Shown piece by piece: positions 59,920 through 64,000 of a stretch of DNA of 64,000 nt. The notes below the pieces were generated by a model. The model saw only the letters and a program-made list of their open reading frames with translations, did not search any database and had not been told where the DNA came from. Origin of the DNA: Garcia nutans (lineage: Eukaryota; Streptophyta; Magnoliopsida; Malpighiales; Euphorbiaceae). The stretch covers positions 136,501-200,500 of the forward strand of contig CANTUV010000056.1 in the NCBI GenBank assembly GCA_947685225.1, given 5' to 3'. The translations under genes and the position numbers were made by a program. The stretch's first letter is position 1; the number at the start of each line of letters is the position of its first letter.

Positions 59920-62900
59920 CACTGGCAGAACTAAGAGATTATGGAGGGGGGACAAACTTTCTAAGAAAAAAAATTATAGACGAATTCAAAATAAAATTGA
60001 ATATTTAATATTATAATAATTCAACATTTAATTTGTACTTCTAGATTTACTATGCCTAAGAGGTGATAATTGTATTCTACGAGTTTGTATTTTTTAAAAA
60101 TATTGCATAATAGTTTCATTTTCAATTTTTACAAAAATGTTCTTTACATAATACATCAAGCAGTTGGCCAAAAAATTATCTCACATCTTATCGAGCAAAT
60201 CTATTTTAATAATGTTTATTACTGAAAAAGCTCTATCAACAATAGCAGTTACAATAAGTAAGATTAAAATTAACTTAATAAACAAATACACCAAAGAAAA
60301 CGCAGTGTCATATCTTGTCTCAACCATTTTCTGAGCAAAAACTCCAATATCATGCAAATTAGAGAAAACTTCATTCTCTTTTACATCAGCAATGCAGGTC
60401 TTCAGTTAATCCCAAAGAATTATTTGATCGTTGTTGAAGAAATCCTAAAGAATTATTTGATCGTTGTTGAAGAAATCACGTGAATATAGTTCAGCAAGAT
60501 GAAGTAATATAGATAGATTAAAGTTAGAGAATGAGTATCTAGGAGAAAGACAATCAATACACAAAAGTAAATTCGTACTTGATTCACAAAAATGACTTTT
60601 CATTTATTGCGCAATAAAATTAATAACCTGGTATTGAATGAAAGAAAATAAGGTTGTAGTATAATAAATAGTTGAGTATTAGAAATATGATTCATGAAGA
60701 AAAAAGAGTACCTAACAAAAAAATTCACTCAAAATTAATGACAATAAATAATAGAAAGATCAGCACACTTAAAACGTAGACGACTTGGAACATTATCTTC
60801 TATATTATGCATTGTCACACCATGATATATACAAAGTTCGTTAACAATTTTCAATAATTTATCTCATCCATTCTCCCTGAAGTTTTGCAATTATTGTTTA
60901 GCAATCAAATGTATAACATTGTTAATGTTTTGATTTTTTCTTTGTAGACTTAAGATAGATTATTTGTCATTCCTAAAATTTTATTCATTAATAAAGTAAT
61001 GGAAATAAACTCATAACTTTCTATTTTATCAACCAAACTCACAAATGTCCCTCAATTTTTTTTTCAGCACCATTGTCTGCTATGTTCTCAATAATCTCTT
61101 CCACTGCAGACCACATAGAGAGAAGACGAATAAATATGAATCCCAACATGTGGCACCATATTGAGCTAAAGTTGTTTCTTGATGGAAATCTCTTTCAGTT
61201 TGAGTATCATCATTTTTTAAATATTGAACTACTTCATCATGCTGTTTTTGATAGAAAGCATCCCTCCTTTTACATGAAACTCCAACCATATTCATAATCA
61301 TTAATATATAATCAAAAAAATTATTTACATATTTATTGCTCTTTGCTGCTACAACAAGTACTATTTAAAGTTGATGAGTGAAATAATAAATATACCTTGT
61401 ATGAGGGGTTTTCAATTAAAATGAGATTAACCCATTTATTTCACATCGCATATTAGAAGCCTCATCATATTCTTGACCTCTAATTCTACTTAGTGATAAC
61501 CCATATTTCGCAAATAAATCATCAAGCGCACTTTTCAAAGATAGAGTGGATGTGTCACTCACATGTACTACTCTAATAAATAGTTCAACTACTTGTCCCA
61601 ACTTATTAATATATCTCAATATCATAACCATTTACTCGTTCACTGAATTATCTCGAGCCTCATTAATTAATAAAAAGTAGATATCATCTCCAATAATCTC
61701 AATAATAGCTCGTATCATCTCTAAAGCACAAACACTCACTGTTTGCTTTTGGATATATGGAGAAGTGAGTTGATTATTTCTTGAAGTATTTAAATTAACT
61801 ACTTTCTCCACATCAATATTGTGTTCACTATACCAATTAAGAAGTTTAAAAAAATTATCCATGTTAAGTGACGTTTCTGACTCGTCATATCCTTGGAAAG
61901 CCAATCCGTGTAATAGAAAAAAACGGATAATATCAACAACAATTGCTAAATGTGTTCGATAATAAGCCTCCTGCTATTGACTGAGATTAGATAACATATA
62001 AGACACACTTTGTCTCTAATTTTTGAAGCTAAAAAATTACTTTCTTACATTATTATGTGGACTAGTTGGACCGCTAATATGTTCATTAAATTTATCTCAT
62101 GTCTTTTTTTAATTACTGACACCAATGGATGTAAATACATTATCCTCATACTTAGCTCCTCTATTTCGAGCTAAAAAAATAACACCAGAAATAAAAAAAA
62201 ACTGTATATTTGGATATGTTATATTATAGCAACTTATATTTAGATAACCAAACATCTCTAAAACTCTTTTTAAATTTTTAAAATTCTCTTTGTGAAAAAT
62301 TATGTCCATAAAATTAACAAAATCCTTTAGCTAAATATTATCTACTAACATCATCCCTAATTCTAACATCATATTTATCAATAGGATTATGCAATGTCAG
62401 ATTACCAATAATATCATCAAAATTTAACTCACGACGTCATTTTTTTACCACTAATTTTTCTACTACTACTTACTTGACTATTTAATGTCTGGTTTGTGAT
62501 TGAAATATTTGAATATTCATCTCGTACTCTTTTAGTCTTGATAAAAAATTTATCCATATCTATTTCAAGAATTTAAAAATTATTAACTTAATTACGATAC
62601 TCCAAATTTACAATTTATATTAATACGCAACTTAATTGACCTCAAAAGTAATAAGATCAAAATAATAAATTTAAAAACACAAATCATTAACCTAATAAAA
62701 TCAAAATAATAAATTAAACAATACTTCTCAAAAAAATTAAAAAAATACTAATTAAAAAAACATAAATCAAATCACTAAATTTTAATTTTTTGTAAATATT
62801 TAGATTCATTCATCTAATAAAATCAAAATAATAAATTAAATCCCTAAATTCCATTTTTTCATGAATATGCAAATTTATTAACCTAATAAAATGAAAATCA

Positions 62901-63384
62901 ATAAATTAAATAATATATACCATCAAAACAACAAATCAAAGATTAATTTTAAATTTTTTAAGAAAATCTAAATCTAATTAGTAAAAATATAAAAAATATT
63001 CAAATTTTTTAAAAAAAAAAGATAAATAGCTTATTGCCTATCTTTTGCCATAGTTGGTCACCGGTGATGATAGTTTGGCGGTTGGATTGCCGCCGATGAC
63101 TGGTCTCTTCCTTTCTCGTCCAGTCAGTCGTCTTGTCGCTCGCCCTCCCTCTCCATTCTTTATTTGTTATTGCCCCTACTTCTCTCTTTTCTATTATAGC
63201 ATTTTATTTTTTTTAATTTGTACTAAAATAATGTCATTTTAGTTGGGATAAATAAAAAAATATATATATATAATGAGGTTATCTGACAAGTAGTAGGGGG
63301 GGGGGGGCAAAGCCCATATAAGGCTTCTGGCTGTCGATGAAGAGAGGTCTGTTGTCTCCTCAAGACCCCTGTCTCCATCTCCTG
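59920..63384 (-). mobile_element. TTF-zinc-finger hAT transposon, copy 2 (3.5 kb, inverted)
   Basis: Left end CACTGGCAGAACTAAGAG corresponds to the right end of copy 1. The right end, complemented, reads CAGGAGATGGAGACAGGG and corresponds to the left end of copy 1. Flanking octamers ATTGTCTT (59912-59919) and ATTGTGCT (63385-63392) match at 6 of 8 positions. Same architecture as 34311-38524 in opposite orientation, with fewer leader repeats and its own decay, including a 33-bp tandem duplication at about 60414-60479. A run of 12 G lies at 63296-63307. Confidence 0.85.
60070..62557 (-). pseudogene. hAT transposase copy 2, broken
   Basis: Begins at the ATG at 62557 with MDKFFIKTKRVR, as in copy 1. 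Recognisable blocks: GAKYEDNVFTSIG at about 62115-62160, MAFQGYDESETSL at about 61866-61904, LLINEARDNSVNE at about 61632-61672, GQEYDEASNMRCE at about 61445-61485 and ERDAFYQKQHDEVVQYLKND at about 61205-61265. A VDRAFSVINIIKIDLLDKM-like dimerisation block lies near 60190-60240. Numerous stops and deletions. The breaks are mostly at places different from those in copy 1, so the two copies decayed independently. Confidence 0.85.
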
Positions 63385-63392
63385 ATTGTGCT

Positions 63393-64000
63393 CTAATAAT
63401 ACAACTCAAAGAAAAGAAAAACAATTAATTTAGAACAGATGAAATATGTTTCTGGAGTGTCGTATATGTATAAAGATATTAAGAAACGAACTTCTGGGAG
63501 GAATGAGGATCACACCATTTTGCAAAGCCGAGCCCAAAGCCCGAATTCGCTAACATCCAAGAAAGGCTCGTTATTACCGAAGCCGAACGGTATTTTCTTA
63601 ATTTGACACGTTTCACTAATACAGGAATTCTCGGATTTAATCTCAGCCACTCATTACATCCCTGTTTATTTATACTAAAATAAAAAATTAATAATTAGTA
63701 TAGAGTTGCTATATGTAATTTCCACAGAAAGCCAAGCCAAAGCAGGCAAGGAAGCAAGACGAGGCCATTTCTCAATCTCTAGACCTCTGGTTAAAATCTA
63801 ACCCTAGGTTTAGAGGGATACCCTCTTTCCCACTTGTCAATTTAATTCTTTTCTTCCTTTGGGTTTGTGGGCTGCGCCTGTCTTTGCAATTTTTTTTTAT
63901 TGTTTCTTCTTGTTTTTTCATTATTTAATCGCTTAATATACATGTTAGTTTCGCATTTCTTGTCTGGTTTGGTTTGGGCATTGGTTTAAGAGGATTGCAT
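63393..64000. other. window end, possible upstream region of a next gene
   Basis: No open frame of note. Sequence from about 63720 (TCTCAATCTCTAGACCTCTG, then CTAACCCTAGGTTTAG) looks like a plant 5' leader, but the gene itself would lie outside the window. Confidence 0.3.

Noticed and set aside
63292..63310. Poly-G run as a functional G-quadruplex
   Set aside because: A single run of 12 G inside a decayed transposon, without the spaced G-tracts of a typical quadruplex. More likely slippage or a sequencing problem.
1..64000. tRNA, rRNA or known plant miRNA genes
   Set aside because: No convincing cloverleaf, rRNA block or recognised miRNA hairpin was seen by eye. A tRNAscan-SE and Infernal run would be needed to exclude them.

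Overview
This is a eudicot plant nuclear genome window. The evidence is GT-AG introns in every host gene, AT-rich intergenic DNA with many (TA)n tracts, plant-specific gene families (SBP-box factor, P-class PPR protein, plant NPSN SNARE), and plant-type transposons: an RTE LINE ending in TTG repeats, a Ty1/copia element primed by initiator tRNA-Met, hAT, Mutator-like and L1 remnants. The sequence does not settle the species.

Layout. 1-18.4 kb is a rearranged accessory region. It has a 185-bp tandem array of hairpin-forming units, an inverted repeat split by an RTE LINE with a clean target duplication, a PPR gene in three copies (one near-complete copy with a 28-bp frameshifting duplication, one decayed copy, one 3'-end scrap), a cyclin D3 gene scrap, a hAT MITE and a short-LTR copia element. 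A Mutator-like MITE lies at 18.7-19.4 kb. From 19.7 to 26.0 kb is a complete 10-exon SPL1/SPL12-type transcription factor gene (minus strand, 1016 aa). A 5'-truncated L1 fragment with an RNase H domain follows at 27.5-28.5 kb. A 7-exon receptor-like kinase gene (minus strand, 497 aa) lies at 30.3-33.0 kb. From 34.3 to 47.5 kb is a transposon-rich gap holding a 4.2-kb TTF-zinc-finger hAT element, a 2.4-kb near-perfect palindrome and two hAT MITEs. At 48.2-52.4 kb is a 9-exon sugar-phosphate/nucleotide-sugar translocator gene (plus strand, 378 aa), facing a 10-exon novel plant SNARE gene at 53.8-56.7 kb (minus strand, 269 aa). The right end holds a Mutator-like element with about 130-bp terminal repeats and a second, inverted copy of the TTF-hAT family.

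How the genes relate. They do not form an operon or an obvious pathway. The order kinase, translocator, NPSN SNARE matches what I remember of the Arabidopsis neighbours At3g17420, At3g17430 and At3g17440, with a paralogous block at At1g48210-48240. This looks like an old conserved block in which the kinase-translocator gap has been inflated to about 15 kb by transposons. All exon boundaries were chosen by hand from GT/AG sites. The summed CDS lengths of the four host genes were used as a check: three are multiples of three as they stand, and the PPR gene becomes one only if the 28-bp duplication is removed.
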